From: Bedellia somnulentella
Taxonomy: Eukaryota; Arthropoda; Insecta; Lepidoptera; Bedelliidae
DNA: 64,000 nt
Direction of reading: 5' to 3'
NCBI GenBank assembly: GCA_963576735.1
Contig: OY755170.1
Location: 14,864,567 to 14,928,566, forward strand
How positions within the stretch are numbered: the first letter of the stretch is position 1; every line of letters starts with the position of its first letter. Of the stretch, positions 1 through 9,888 are shown one piece after another. The translations under genes and the position numbers were made by a program. The notes beneath the pieces are model-generated. The model was not told the DNA's origin, ran no database searches, and worked only from the letters and a program-made list of their open reading frames with translations.

Positions 1-949
1 ATTTTCTTTAAGTTGTGTCACAGTGCTCGGATTTGTCTTGTAAACCATGGATTTTAAGTATCCCTATAAGAAAAAATCACATGGGCTTAAATCGGTTGAC
101 CTAGAAGGCCACGGTATGGTACCGTTTCGGGATATGTTTTTTTTCAGGGAATAACTGCTGCACTGCACTCATGGACTCATTAGCAGAATGAGCTGTGGCT
201 CAGTCCTGCAGAAACCATGTGTTTCGGTTGAAGGATGGACTATTCTGAAGTTCTAGTCTGAAAAAGTCATTTAACATCTGGGCATATCTCTCCGCATTAA
301 CAGTTACAGTTTGGCCACGTTCATTATCAAAGAAATAAGGCCCTATGATTGCAGATGCAGATATGGCACACCAAACTGTTACTTTAGGCTTATGTAAAGG
401 CTCTTGATGCATTTGTCTTGGGTTGCGGACATCCCAGTAACGGAAATTCTGCTTATTAACATATCCTCATATTAATATGTTGCCCATCCGAGTACCATTA
501 GGAAATCTCAACAACAATATCTCTGCGTAAGTTTTTCTTAATTCAAAGTCAGAATAGTGTAAATCTTGCACGATTTGAATTTTATATGGATGAAACTTGA
601 GTTTTTTTCGCATTATAACCTGCAAAGTTGATTTTGGAATTTCCTATATCGATGAAACTGCGTGCACGAGTGATAATCGGGGATTTTCAACGACAGAAAC
701 CATAACACGGTCGCAATTTCCATCCGTGGCTACCGATGTCGTAGGTCCTGGCCTGGGTCTATTTAACGTTGATCGTGTAGATCTGAACCTTGCTACCCAT
801 GACTGAATGAAGTTGATCGATGGTCCATCACTTAATCGACGAATACCGTTACGATTATTAAATCGACGGTGTGCTTCAGTTAGCGAAAATCCACTCGAAA
901 TGTACGCCTCGACGACAAAAGCGCGATGCTCTACAATTCACTGTTCCAT
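1..949 (-). pseudogene. DUF4817/Tc1-mariner-like transposase remnant
   Basis: Read on the minus strand from a start near 949, three-frame translation gives a decayed transposase. An N-terminal helix-turn-helix part (IVEHRAFVVEAYISSG, about residues 5-60, then SWVARFRST) resembles the DUF4817 DNA-binding domain. A linker HPYKIQIVQDL and a catalytic-core part (VTVWCAISASAIIGPYFF, then TWFLQD followed by a stop and AT-AHSA) resemble the DDE core of the IS630/Tc1-mariner-like transposases common in insects. The longest open stretch is 200-412. Stops interrupt it at codon 4, before EIPKSTLQ, and after TWFLQD. The reading runs off the left edge of the window, so the 3' end is not seen. Family assignment rests on recalled motif similarity. 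Confidence 0.65.
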
Positions 950-1065
950 GGCCACTAAAAAATCCACAGCTTTTGCGCTCCTAAAGACGTCCCCCGCGCC
1001 CTTCTAGCGTGTTGCGTTCAGAAACAATGTTCGTTCAAAGCTTGAAATCTGTTACTGGACACCCT

Positions 1066-1935
1066 GTATAATAATTAATCTGGTCTGGATAATTCATAAT
1101 ATAACAGCACTAACCATTTAACTATAGTAACTTAATGTCTGTGTATTATATTTTTTCTTTATAAATTTACGTAAATATTTTCACTTAATACGATAAATTT
1201 AGGATTCATTTTATATATCCTCTAAATGCCCTTTTTCACTGATTATAGGATATTTTACCTCACTATATTTCACATCACACTGCACCGTAAAGACGTGGCA
1301 CTTTTTATAAATCCGGAACAATAGGTACGCAGTGCTTCGCGAGGGAATTCTGTCAAGCGGAGTTTAGCTTCGTATAATATTTTTTCTCTTGTACTAACAA
1401 AATACATTGTGTTAGTGGACCAAAACTTCTAAGTATTCCTGTTCTACGTTCTGGCGCAATATATATGTTATATTTTGCATACCGTTGGTATTAGGCTGTC
1501 CCTGTATTTCTCTCACCCCGTACTCTCACTTTAAATTTAATAACTCCCGTTCTTACCTTGTCAAAGACTCTTGCAAAGGGTCATCAATTCTTTTATGGGT
1601 GTAGACACCAAGTTCAATCTGATGTTGGCTTGCTTTGCCGCGGTCACCCAGTCCTGAATTGCGATATCTCTCATGCCCATTCCTATCGTTTTCCTCAACC
1701 AGGAAGGTGCAAACTAATAATTTCGTCCAATAAACGTATACGAAAATCTAAATGATCATGCGGTTGGTTAGTGCATGATAAAAAATATTAATCTGTTCCG
1801 AATATTATTTTAATTATCCTGTCTTCCTAGTAGGACAAGAAGGAATCATAAGGCGTTAAGTACAATTCCACAGCCTCAGTACGTAGTTTACAACTTAAGG
1901 GCTTCTCGACCTCTTGAGGAGGTAGGAGTTCCCTG
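1066..1935. repeat. Dispersed repeat R1, copy A (5' module)
   Basis: This segment is repeated in direct orientation at 5572-5819 and 6330-7190. Matching blocks include 'AATCTGGTCTG' (1078 and 5588), 'CACTATATTTCACATCACAC' (1262 and 6413), 'GCCGCGGTCACCCAG' (1635 and 6831) and 'GACAAGAAGGAATCATAAGG' (1836 and 7084). No convincing protein is visible in it. It is followed by a ~205-bp tandem array, as is copy B, so the two modules probably belong to one element. Superfamily unknown. Confidence 0.7.
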
Positions 1936-2500
1936 ATAGGAGTTCGTTTGGCTATTGTGAATCTGTGTTGTGACTAAGCATTTATTGAGATGCATATAAA
2001 CTTATGTACTAAACGGTGAGATGTTCATTTTTTATACTTTGTATGGGCCGGGGTCTTCTTAATTTTGTCCAGTTTCTTAGTAAATTACGCAGATGAAAGT
2101 CTTTTTAAATTTAGTAATGATTTGTTTTATTGTATGCGTAATAGGAGTTCGCTTGGCATTTTGTGAATCTGTGTTGTGACTTAGCATTTATTGTGATGCA
2201 TATAAACTTATATACTAAATGGTGAGATGTTCATTTCTTATACTTTGTATGGGCCGTGGTCTTCTAAATTTAGTCCAGTTTCTTTATAAATTACGCAGAT
2301 GAAAATCTTTTTAATTTTTGTAATAATTTGCTTTATTGTATGCGTAATAGGAGTTCGCTGGGCTTATTGTGAATCTGTGTTGTGACTAAGCATTTATTGT
2401 GATGCATATAAACTTATATACTAAACGGTGAGATGTTCATTTTTTATACTTTGTATCGGCCGTGGTCTTCTGAATTTTGTCCAGTTTCTTAATAAATATA
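1936..2500. repeat. ~205-bp tandem array, three units (copy A)
   Basis: Three head-to-tail units begin with variants of 'TAGGAGTTCG' near 1937, 2141 and 2350 (spacing about 205 bp). They share 'TGAATCTGTGTTGTGACT', 'GTGAGATGTTCATTT' and 'TTTGTCCAGTTTCTTA'. The same monomer occurs three times at 7300-7890 and once each near 3790-4000 and 17620-17750. It is a variable-number internal minisatellite of element R1. Confidence 0.8.
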
Positions 2501-2760
2501 AATTGGCGACATCGCTGTCGGCTCCTCAGTGCACTGAACAGCCGCAACTTCGCCGATCAGGAAGCGCTCGAGGCGTCCACCGCCGCAGCTGACATCGAAG
2601 GACGGCTTGCAGTTGTTGAACTAGTGTCACCAGCTGCAGGCTGCATGGTTCTCTCGGAACCTGGCTAGGTCTCGTCTCACCTGAGTGCCAACAACAAAAT
2701 TACACAAGGCAGCAAACTTATGATAATATCTCAGTACTATAGGAAAGAAGTATAACTTTT
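2501..2760. repeat. R1 3' GC-rich module (copy A)
   Basis: GC-rich sequence after the tandem array, beginning around 'GACATCGCTGTCGGCTCC' and running through 'TGGCTAGGTCTCGTCTCACC'. Related copies lie at 3985-4160, 7893-7965 and 17758-17975. An open frame spans 2477-2668, but the copies do not preserve it, so I do not call a gene. Confidence 0.6.
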
Positions 2761-3780
2761 TTCATCGACTACGTGATTTAACAATATTTGTGCCAATAAA
2801 TTACAAAAATGGTAAGATTTAAATTGTTTTTGCTTGGCATATTGAGGAACAAACGACTTTTATTAATAAGCATTAAATAACATAGTAAGACAATAAATCA
2901 AACCCTGATCCTAAGTCGTCTCTTACGATCTTCACAGGAGCTACTCTAAGCTTACAGATACGATACAGCATTTTTTTAAATTTTACACAATAAAGCAAAC
3001 TTATAATAATTTTATTAGAAGAAATAATCTTTCACCTAAAATAATGTTTTTATATTTCCCGCTTCAGATTGAGTAATCGGTGAAATATCACGTAAATACG
3101 TGAACATATAAAAAAATAATTAATTATTGGCATCTCCTAGATCACAGTTAAGAGAAAAGGGTGTCAATTTGGCTATAAGTTGGTTTCTTATCGTGACATT
3201 ATGTTGTGTCGAACTATTGTCTTTTAACTACACTACGAACTATAGTTTTTTTGGGAATGCTGAATCAGACCGAATGAATCCAATCTCTATTCTCGGCATC
3301 CAATGTAGCAGATCCACCTGCACAATCGAAATGATGTCTTTCTAGCATCTTGAAATTGGTTGATAGGCTAATAACTGCATTTTGTTCTAGGAGTATTTTC
3401 TTAGGTACAGATCTCTGGTTTCTTTGGTGTTTGAATTAAGATAGAAGAGGTTTCTCGCATGGCACCATCAGGCAGATTAATTGGACGCGATTGCACTTTA
3501 TCATTTTAGGCACTGACCTGTTCACCTGGTGGTATTGAAAAATTTCAGCCATTCGGTTTTTTTTGGGTTTGCAAACCAAATATAAAAATAAAGTTTTTTC
3601 GTTATATTCAAAGCCACCCAGAAAATAGCATAAAGGTGTATGAGTGTCATAAATATTCCAGGAATTCATCAGTTGCAGTTGTTATATAAGTGGATGGACT
3701 GGATGTATTTTGCATTTTTTGTGGAAATAATGGTATTTGCAGTGTTATTCTAAGCTGACACTCCAAGCAATTTTTTCTTT
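2761..3780. other. No gene seen; AT-rich, R1-like tail at 2990-3110
   Basis: AT-rich sequence without a recognisable gene. The stretch around 2990-3110 ('AAAATAATGTTTTTATAT', then GCTTCAGATT and ATCGGTG) resembles 4200-4270, so element R1 may extend to about 3110. Short open frames at 3127-3345 (+) and 3436-3669 (-) show no motif I know. Confidence 0.5.
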
Positions 3781-4265
3781 TTGTAATGATTTGTTACATT
3801 ATATGCGTGTCGGGACTTAGTTTGGCGTATTGTGATATATGTTGTGACCACGCATTCATTGTGATGAATACAAACTTATATACTAAATAATGAGAAGTTT
3901 GTTTCTTATTTTTGGTATTTGAAGAATGTTGGGCAATGGTCTTTAAAATTTTGTCAGTTTCTTAATAAATATAAAATGGCGTCATCGCTGTCGGCTCCTC
4001 AGTGCACTGAACTACGGTGAAGTAGTGTCACCAGCTGCATGGTTTTGCCGGAATCTGGCTAGGTCTCGTCTCACCCGTGTTCCCACACCAACGATACGCA
4101 ATGCAGCAAACTTATAATAATATCTCATTTTTTAAGAAAGAAGCATAATTTGGTCCACCGACTATTAGACTGGATGTCTTTTGCATTTGTATGTAGACCA
4201 AATTTTATTTCTTTTACTAAAATAATGTTTTATACACCTGCTTCAGATTTAGCCATCGGTGTAAA
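3781..4265. repeat. Dispersed repeat R1, copy C (3' part only)
   Basis: A single diverged unit of the ~205-bp monomer (3790-3985), then the GC-rich module (3985-4160) and the tail with 'AAAATAATGTTTTATACACC' (about 4221). It lacks the 5' module of copies A and B. The hAT remnant starting at 4274 interrupts its tail; the tail resumes at about 5191. Confidence 0.6.
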
Positions 4266-4497
4266 TTAATCACTAGACATCGGATTATATGCACTATCAA
4301 AGTGCCAAAATATCCATGCAAATATGCATTAAAAAGGCTGAAATATGCATCTCAAACTGTTGATTTGTCCAAAATATGCACATTAAAAATTAAAAAATAT
4401 TCTTTTGTTTACATATTTTAATTAAAAACGGTATGAAAACAGTGAAAAGTATTCTTAAAATTATGCATAGTTTTTATCACTGTATACAATTAAGTAT

Positions 4498-4779
4498 TTA
4501 TCCAAATGTTTGGGGCGCAAATTTGTGACGTTCGTCACTCAGTATCAATTTGTACGCCGAAAACGATCTTTCTACATCAACTGATGTCACTGGACAATAT
4601 TTACAATTTGGTGCCATTTCTGGAGATAACTGTGTAGGCAAAATATGACCTGTGCCGTTGATGTAGTCGTTAATGTTCTTTAAGTCTTCAAGACTCGGAT
4701 TTTTGTGCAAAATAACCTCTAGCTTTGTGCGAATCTTGCCCGATATTGAGCTAGGACGGGCGTTGGCGAGTTCGTTCAC
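4498..4779 (-). pseudogene. hAT transposase C-terminal dimerisation fragment
   Basis: 93-codon open frame on the minus strand. The motif CPVTSVDVERSFSAYKLILSD matches the hAT family C-terminal dimerisation domain, which normally carries an S-x-ERxFS core followed by a short basic stretch (here DERHKF). Full hAT transposases are usually 500-700 residues, so at least 80% is missing, including all catalytic residues. It lies between the inverted repeats at 4276 and 5189, so it belongs to that element. The sequence differs from the hAT copies at 5853-6278 and 22539-24643. Confidence 0.7.
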
Positions 4780-4789
4780 TGTTTCCAGT

Positions 4790-5158
4790 ATTTATATTCA
4801 TTTAATTAAGGGAAGGTTTTTTGTTTCCAGTTTTTCTATAGATTCAGTTTCCAGTTTATCGACAGTGCGTTTTTTCATTCGTTTACTCCAGTCAGCCACT
4901 GCGCTCGTGTTCTACACGTCATATATATGCATGATTGGGACAAAAAGATTCAAATATACACTAACGCTGTATTTATCAGTTAAAAGTATACAGTTATACT
5001 TATATGTTACCATAGCGCACATACCTTGCACATTTGTTCTTTTCTTTTATTATCACACTTTTTTACTTTTTACTGTTATTTTTGTGTGTTTATGTGTTTT
5101 AATGTGTTGTATGTGATTGTTATGATAATATAAATAAAGTTTTTATCTATCTATCTAT
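4790..5158 (+). repeat. Possible LINE/SINE 3' end with (TCTA)n tail
   Basis: Within the hAT remnant, plus-strand T-rich sequence ends in 'AATATAAATAAAGTTTTT' and a short TCTA repeat (about 5143-5158). That looks like the 3' end of a non-LTR element with a microsatellite tail. No protein match, so the call is tentative. Confidence 0.25.
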
Positions 5159-5190
5159 ATGCACATGCAAATGCATAAAATCCGATGTCA

Positions 5191-5571
5191 AATTATCACG
5201 TAGTTAAACAAACAAAATATTTTAGAGATTTGTGTGTTTTTATCTGTAACACAATGTGTTATTATCTTGTAAGGATGGCGGAGGTATTAATGAAACAAAA
5301 GCTCCATTAAGACTAGTTTATTTTGGAGTAAACATTAATATTTATAGATATGCTTCAGGTCAAAATTAATTTCACTTTGATTACACAATTGTAATACTTG
5401 CTTATATAAAGAATCAAAGTCTGCAAGCAATTTATTCACCAACTTAATAATATCTTGACCTAAATATTCTTTCTTTATATCATAAGTATTTTTCAGACAC
5501 ACTTAAATACTAAGAGTAAATATTTTTCGACTCTTCTATTTTTTAATTTCATATGCTATCTTGTCTTATTT
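5191..5571. other. No gene seen; tail of R1 copy C then AT-rich DNA
   Basis: Continuation of the interrupted R1 tail (AAATTATCACGTAG), then AT-rich DNA in which I see no gene, motif or repeat boundary. Confidence 0.4.
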
Positions 5572-7299
5572 TCAATATATAATAACTAATCTGGTCTGAA
5601 TAATTCATAATATACCAGCACTAACCATTTACCTTTAGTTACTTAATGTCTGTGAATTATATTTTTTCTTTATTTTACGTTGACATTTAATGTTATATAT
5701 AATATAACGTTTATACGAAAATTTAATGTTTTTTCCCTAATTCATTTCTATTTTCCCCAAAGTGATACGTTTGTGAAAAAAAAACCCAACGATTTAGCTT
5801 TAAATAAAAAACAAATATACACTTAAAAATGGCTTTTATTTAATATTAAAAATTAATTTTCATTGAATAAATCAAGTCCTTTAGTTATATTGTCTTCGTC
5901 TGCTGATTGGTATACATTTTCAGAATTAAACAAATTTATCATTTTTTTGGTTGGCTCAAATTTTGTGCACCTGCCGCTGGTTTCTAATGTATACCTCACT
6001 CTCATGACATGGTCTACGGATTTCGTTAGCATTCTATTTCTTAGTTTATTTTTAACGATATTCATAATCGAAAACGAAACGAGAGGGCTTTTGCTCTCAA
6101 CACAAGGCAAACTCAAAATAGCCGTGGCAAGTTTGGTTAAATTAGGGAAAGCAATCTCTCCAGAAGCATTTTTGTATGCTAAAACTTTTCCCCAAAATCT
6201 GGTCAGCTGTTTCAGTTTTTTGCCAAGGTTGCAAAGGTAGAACTCTCCACTCGCACTTGACCGGACATTAATATACACAATAATTTTTATTATTTAGGTA
6301 TGGTTTCGATCGAGTCTACCGTACCCCGTGACGAAATTATTAATATAGATTTAGGACTCATTTTATATCTTCACTAAATGCCACTTTCACTGATTATAGG
6401 ATATTTCACCTCACTATATTTCACATCACACTACGCCGTACGGACGTGGCACATTTTATAAATCCGGAACAATAGGTACGCAGCGCCTCGCGAGGGAATT
6501 ATGTTAAGCGGAGGTTAGCTTCGTATAATATTTATTCTCTTGTACAAACAAAATACATTGTGTTAGTGGACCAAAAATTCTGAGTATTCCTGTTCTACGT
6601 TCTGGCGCAATAATGATTAATTGAAAGAGAGGTATGTGTTGGTTGTTTAGCCCATAGGACGTTATATTTTGCATACCGTTGGTATTAGACTCTCCCTGTA
6701 CTTCTCTCACCCCGTACTCTCACTTTAAATTAAATAACTCCCGTTTTTACCTCGTCAAAGACTCTTGAAAAGGGTCATCAATTCTTCTATGGGTGTAGAC
6801 ACCAAGTTCAATCTGATGTTGGCTTGCTTTGCCGCGGTCACCCAGTCCTGAATTGCGATATCTCTCATGCCCATTCCTATCGTTTTCCTCAACCAGGAAG
6901 GTGCAAACTAATAATTTCGTCCAATAAACGTATACGAAAATCTAAATGATCATGCGGTTTGTTAGTGCATGATAAAAACGGTATTAGAGTATACGAAGCC
7001 ATAATCATCCAAAAGGTAAACAAGCGCACCGTCTATATTTATCTGTTCCGACTATCAATTTAGTTATCCTGTCTTCCCAGTAGGACAAGAAGGAATCATA
7101 AGGCGTCAAGTACATTTCCACAGCGTCAGTACGCATTTTAAAACTAAAGGGTTTCTCGACCCCTTGAAAAACACTTGAGGGCCATGCAAAGGGAAACTGA
7201 GATTTAGACTCTCGCAATCAACAGTATTCCTTCTTCTACCGGGACCCTGTTCCCAAGCACTTTTTAAGCTGACACTACGCAAATGAAAATCTTTTTAAA
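5572..7299. repeat. Dispersed repeat R1, copy B (5' module), interrupted by hAT fragment
   Basis: Direct-orientation counterpart of 1066-1935: 5572-5700 matches 1066-1170, and 6330-7190 matches 1195-1930 with small indels (for example about 60 extra bases near 6610-6665). A hAT transposase fragment sits between the two halves at about 5820-6300. Open frames on the minus strand at 6504-6710 and 7005-7217 are only partly kept in copy A; I recognise no family in them. Confidence 0.7.
5853..6278 (-). pseudogene. hAT transposase C-terminal fragment
   Basis: 141-codon open frame on the minus strand. FWGKVLAYKNASGEIAFPNL followed by LATAILSLPCVESKSPLVSF and NIVKNKLRNRM is the hAT C-terminal dimerisation pattern (normally W...FP-L...LSLP...ER-FS-MN-VK-KLRNRM). 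The usual ERVFS is altered to KSPLVSF here, so the motif has decayed. It interrupts repeat R1 copy B. Inverted repeats were not found around it. Full-length hAT proteins are several times longer. Confidence 0.7.
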
Positions 7300-7965
7300 T
7301 TTTGTAATGATTTTTTTTATAGTATGCGTAATAGGAGTTCGTTTGGCTTATTGTGAATCGGTGTTGTTACTACGCATTTATTGTGATGCATGTCATCTCA
7401 CTAAACGGTGAGATTTTCATTTCTTATACTTTGTATGGGCTGTGGTCTTATAAATTTTGTCCAGTTTCTTAATAAATTACTCAGATGAAAGTCTCTTAAA
7501 TTTTTGTAATGATTTGTTTTATTGTATGCGTAATAGGAGTTCGCTTCACGTTTTGTGAATCTGTGTTGTGACTACGCATTTATTGTGATGCATATAAACT
7601 TATATACTAAACGGTGAGATGTTCATTTCTTATACTTTGTATGGGCTGTGGTCTTATAAATTTTGTCCAGTTTCTTAATAAATTACTCAGATGAAAATCT
7701 CTTAAATTTTTGTAATGATTTGTTTTATTGTATGCGTAATAGGAGTTTGCTTGGCTTATTGTGAATCTGTGTTGTGACTAAGCATTTATTATGATGCATA
7801 TAAACTTATATACTAAACGGTGAAATGTTCATTTCTTATACTTTGTATGGGCCGTGGTCTTCTAAATTTTGTACAGTTTTTCAATAAATATAAATTGGCG
7901 ACATCGCTTTCGGCTCGCCTGATAGGCGCTCGAGGCGTCCACCGCCGCAGCTGACATCGAAGATC
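7300..7965. repeat. ~205-bp tandem array, three units, plus GC module (copy B)
   Basis: Three units begin near 7331, 7536 and 7742 with GGAGTT(C/T)G. They are followed from about 7893 by 'GGCGACATCGCTTTCGGCTC' and 'GCGCTCGAGGCGTCCACC', a shortened version of the module at 2501-2760. Upstream, 'AAGCTGACACTACGC' (7266) resembles a sequence at 3751. Confidence 0.75.
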
Positions 7966-8139
7966 ATGTTCGCGTTTGCTCGGAATAATGGTTCGCTTTA
8001 GATTTATCCACAACGCTCGAAGATCGCCTGCACAATCGTTAATCGAGTGTTTGAAAAAGGCTCGTTTTTCATTGTGGATGGGCCTCTACTACTAAATGCT
8101 TAGCACATTTATAGTAATGTCGACTCTCGACTCGTTCTT

Positions 8140-8520
8140 TCAAGTCGAGTTGCATAGTAACAAAAGATGATGGACATCAACACTTCGCACAGGAGAGTCA
8201 GTACATATTAAGTCAATGGTCATTTCGCTATAGTCAGTAAAATGAGTTGGTTTGTTTACAATTTGTTTTAAGTTGAATGTGCTGAGAAATTGAGTCAGAT
8301 TGCGACGATTACGGTAATTCACGTCAGAAATATTTATGTTGAAGTCACCCAATAAAACAAGTTTATCGCAGTTACCACAAGATGTTATTGTTTCAGTAAT
8401 TGAGTCAAAGAAACTATCAGCGTCGAACCAGTTTGGGCGGTACGCAGTATTCACGTTAAGACGAAACCACATTTGCTCAATAGAGGATGATGGGTGGGGG
8501 GAAAACACGCCAGTTTAAAC
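8140..8520 (-). pseudogene. Non-LTR retrotransposon endonuclease fragment
   Basis: 122-codon frame on the minus strand. The core LVLLGDFNINISDVNYRNRR matches the GDFN motif of the apurinic-type endonuclease domain that begins ORF2 of many LINEs. RPNWFDADSFFDSITETI upstream and TDYSEMTIDLICTD downstream fit the same fold. In function the domain nicks target DNA to prime reverse transcription. The frame stops after DVHHLLLLCNST and no reverse transcriptase follows, so this is a fragment of perhaps 40% of one domain set. The sequence style suggests a Jockey/CR1-like LINE. The upstream GC-rich run at 8535-8585 may be more of the same element. Confidence 0.75.
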
Positions 8521-8864
8521 AGTCTCGAAAATAAAATCCTCCCCCTCCCCCCCGGGACCGCAGACCTGGGGGTGGCGGGACGTGTCTGATTCGTCTGTGT
8601 CTTGCTCTAATGTGGTGTGCTGTGCTTTCGTTCGACTAATGCAGTGTAACAATAATAACAACAAACATAACATCCTATAGCTCAGAAAAGTGTTGAAAAA
8701 TAAACTAGTAAACTAAAAAACAAGGAAATGAAGGGCCTATTTGTCAACCAATGCAAATAAAAGTAAAAAACGGTTTATTTGTAATTAAATAATAATAAAT
8801 TACCAAACGTAGTCTTATCCAAAAATATTAACAATATCTGCCTCTTTTCGGATCTTAGATACAG
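8521..8864. other. No clear gene; poly-C/G-rich patch then AT-rich DNA
   Basis: Contains a C-rich then G-rich patch at 8538-8582 and otherwise AT-rich DNA. No ORF with a recognisable motif. Confidence 0.4.
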
Positions 8865-8972
8865 GTTTTCCGTCCGCTTGTCGAGCGCATACCCGACCGT
8901 GGCGCGTCCAAACGTACCGCCACCCAGCTGCACGAGCGCGTTCACGGGCCTGGTAGCGCTCTGTTGAGCCTG
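8865..8972 (+). other. Candidate host exon (108 bp), unrecognised
   Basis: A GC-rich island in AT-rich surroundings. On the plus strand it is bounded by a possible acceptor (pyrimidine-rich CTCTTTTCGGATCTTAG, then ATACAG ending at 8864) and a consensus donor GTAAGT at 8973-8978. The 108 bases are a multiple of three. One frame is fully open, starting VFRPLVERIPDRG and ending GSALLSL. The minus strand also has an open frame (VQLGGGTFGRATVGYALDKR), so strand is not certain. I recognise neither protein. It may be a host exon or part of an unknown element. Confidence 0.35.
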
Positions 8973-8978
8973 GTAAGT

Positions 8979-9888
8979 CGCTCGTTCAAGTAAAATCTAG
9001 TGGGCAGCCCACAGTGGAGCGGCTTGTATGGGAGCATGGAATTAATTGCTTAGTCGAGTGAGAAGTCATTCATATCGTATTATTATTGTTTAATATATAT
9101 TTTTGGGTAATATTACAAGTAAATTAACTTGGAACTTTGACTTTGACCAAGATCAATCAATTTTAATATTTTTTTTCATTACTTTACTTTTCAGTAATCG
9201 TTATTATTCAATAAATTAGGTTTCATAACACTAAATAAGTCTTCAGACATTAAAATAAATATATTTTATACCGCATATAAGTAAGTACTGATGAATTTAT
9301 AAGTTCGTTTTTATTGAAGAAAGGATTTTATGGAAAGACAAATTATTTTAGCTGATAAATTATAAAAAACTATTTAATTTTAAGAGAATGTTTGTAATTT
9401 AATAAAACAATGATGTTATATTTTAAATAATTGAGGAATATATGCAATAAAATTACTGATCTAATAATAGTGATAAAGCATCCTCGTGAATATGTTGTTG
9501 CGAGTGTGTCCATCAGGTTCACCACTGTTCCTTATTTTTATTTTTATATATTTTCTTTTCATGATATTTTCTTCCGTTAATAAGCAAAATTTCTCCATGT
9601 TTTTCTATTTTTGTTATATTTTCCGACATGATTTCACTTTCAATATTTGTTTAGACTATGAGAGCACTTGTCATTTCTAATTCACTTCATTGACAAGTCC
9701 TTTTATTTTCAGCTAATTACATTAGCAAAAAGGTCAGTAAAGTTTATCAATATAAATGTTACGTAAAAACCCTAGCAAATGCTAGCTAGAGTATACCTAC
9801 TTAGACTTATTCAATGAAACAAGGCAATGTATGAAAGCCCCTTTACTTTGATTTAATTTGAGGGGATCCTGATGAACCAACAAGTTCA
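8979..9888. other. No gene seen; AT-rich
   Basis: AT-rich DNA without coding signal. 'CCCACAGTGGAGCGGC' near 9008 starts with CACAGTG, the kind of terminus a Transib element would have, but I found no matching opposite end. At 9858-9925 the string 'GGGGATCCTGATG' occurs twice. Confidence 0.4.

Larger units (their letters stand above)
4274..5190 (-). mobile_element. hAT-type element remnant with TIRs
   Basis: The ends are inverted repeats: 4276-4293 (GACATCGGATTATATGCA) against the reverse complement of 5172-5189, 17 of 18 bases matching. Subterminal TATGCA/ATGCAT motifs repeat at both ends. The flanks TTAATCAC (4266-4273) and ATTATCAC (5192-5199) could be a decayed 8-bp target duplication, the hAT length. 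It sits inside the tail of repeat R1 copy C. The only coding left is a C-terminal dimerisation segment. Confidence 0.65.

Noticed and set aside
1936..2500. CRISPR-like or bacterial repeat array
   Set aside because: Units are ~205 bp, adjoin each other without unique spacers, and recur elsewhere as part of a dispersed element.
4673..5116. 147-codon plus-strand ORF, hydrophobic
   Set aside because: Its start overlaps antisense hAT coding and the rest is T-rich non-coding DNA; the apparent membrane segments come from poly-T content.
5863..6240. 125-codon plus-strand ORF
   Set aside because: Mirror of the hAT C-terminal fragment on the minus strand, which has real family motifs.
9000..9030. Left end of the 9.9-11.5 kb Transib at CACAGTG
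   Set aside because: No matching opposite end or 5-bp duplication found, so not called as an element boundary.
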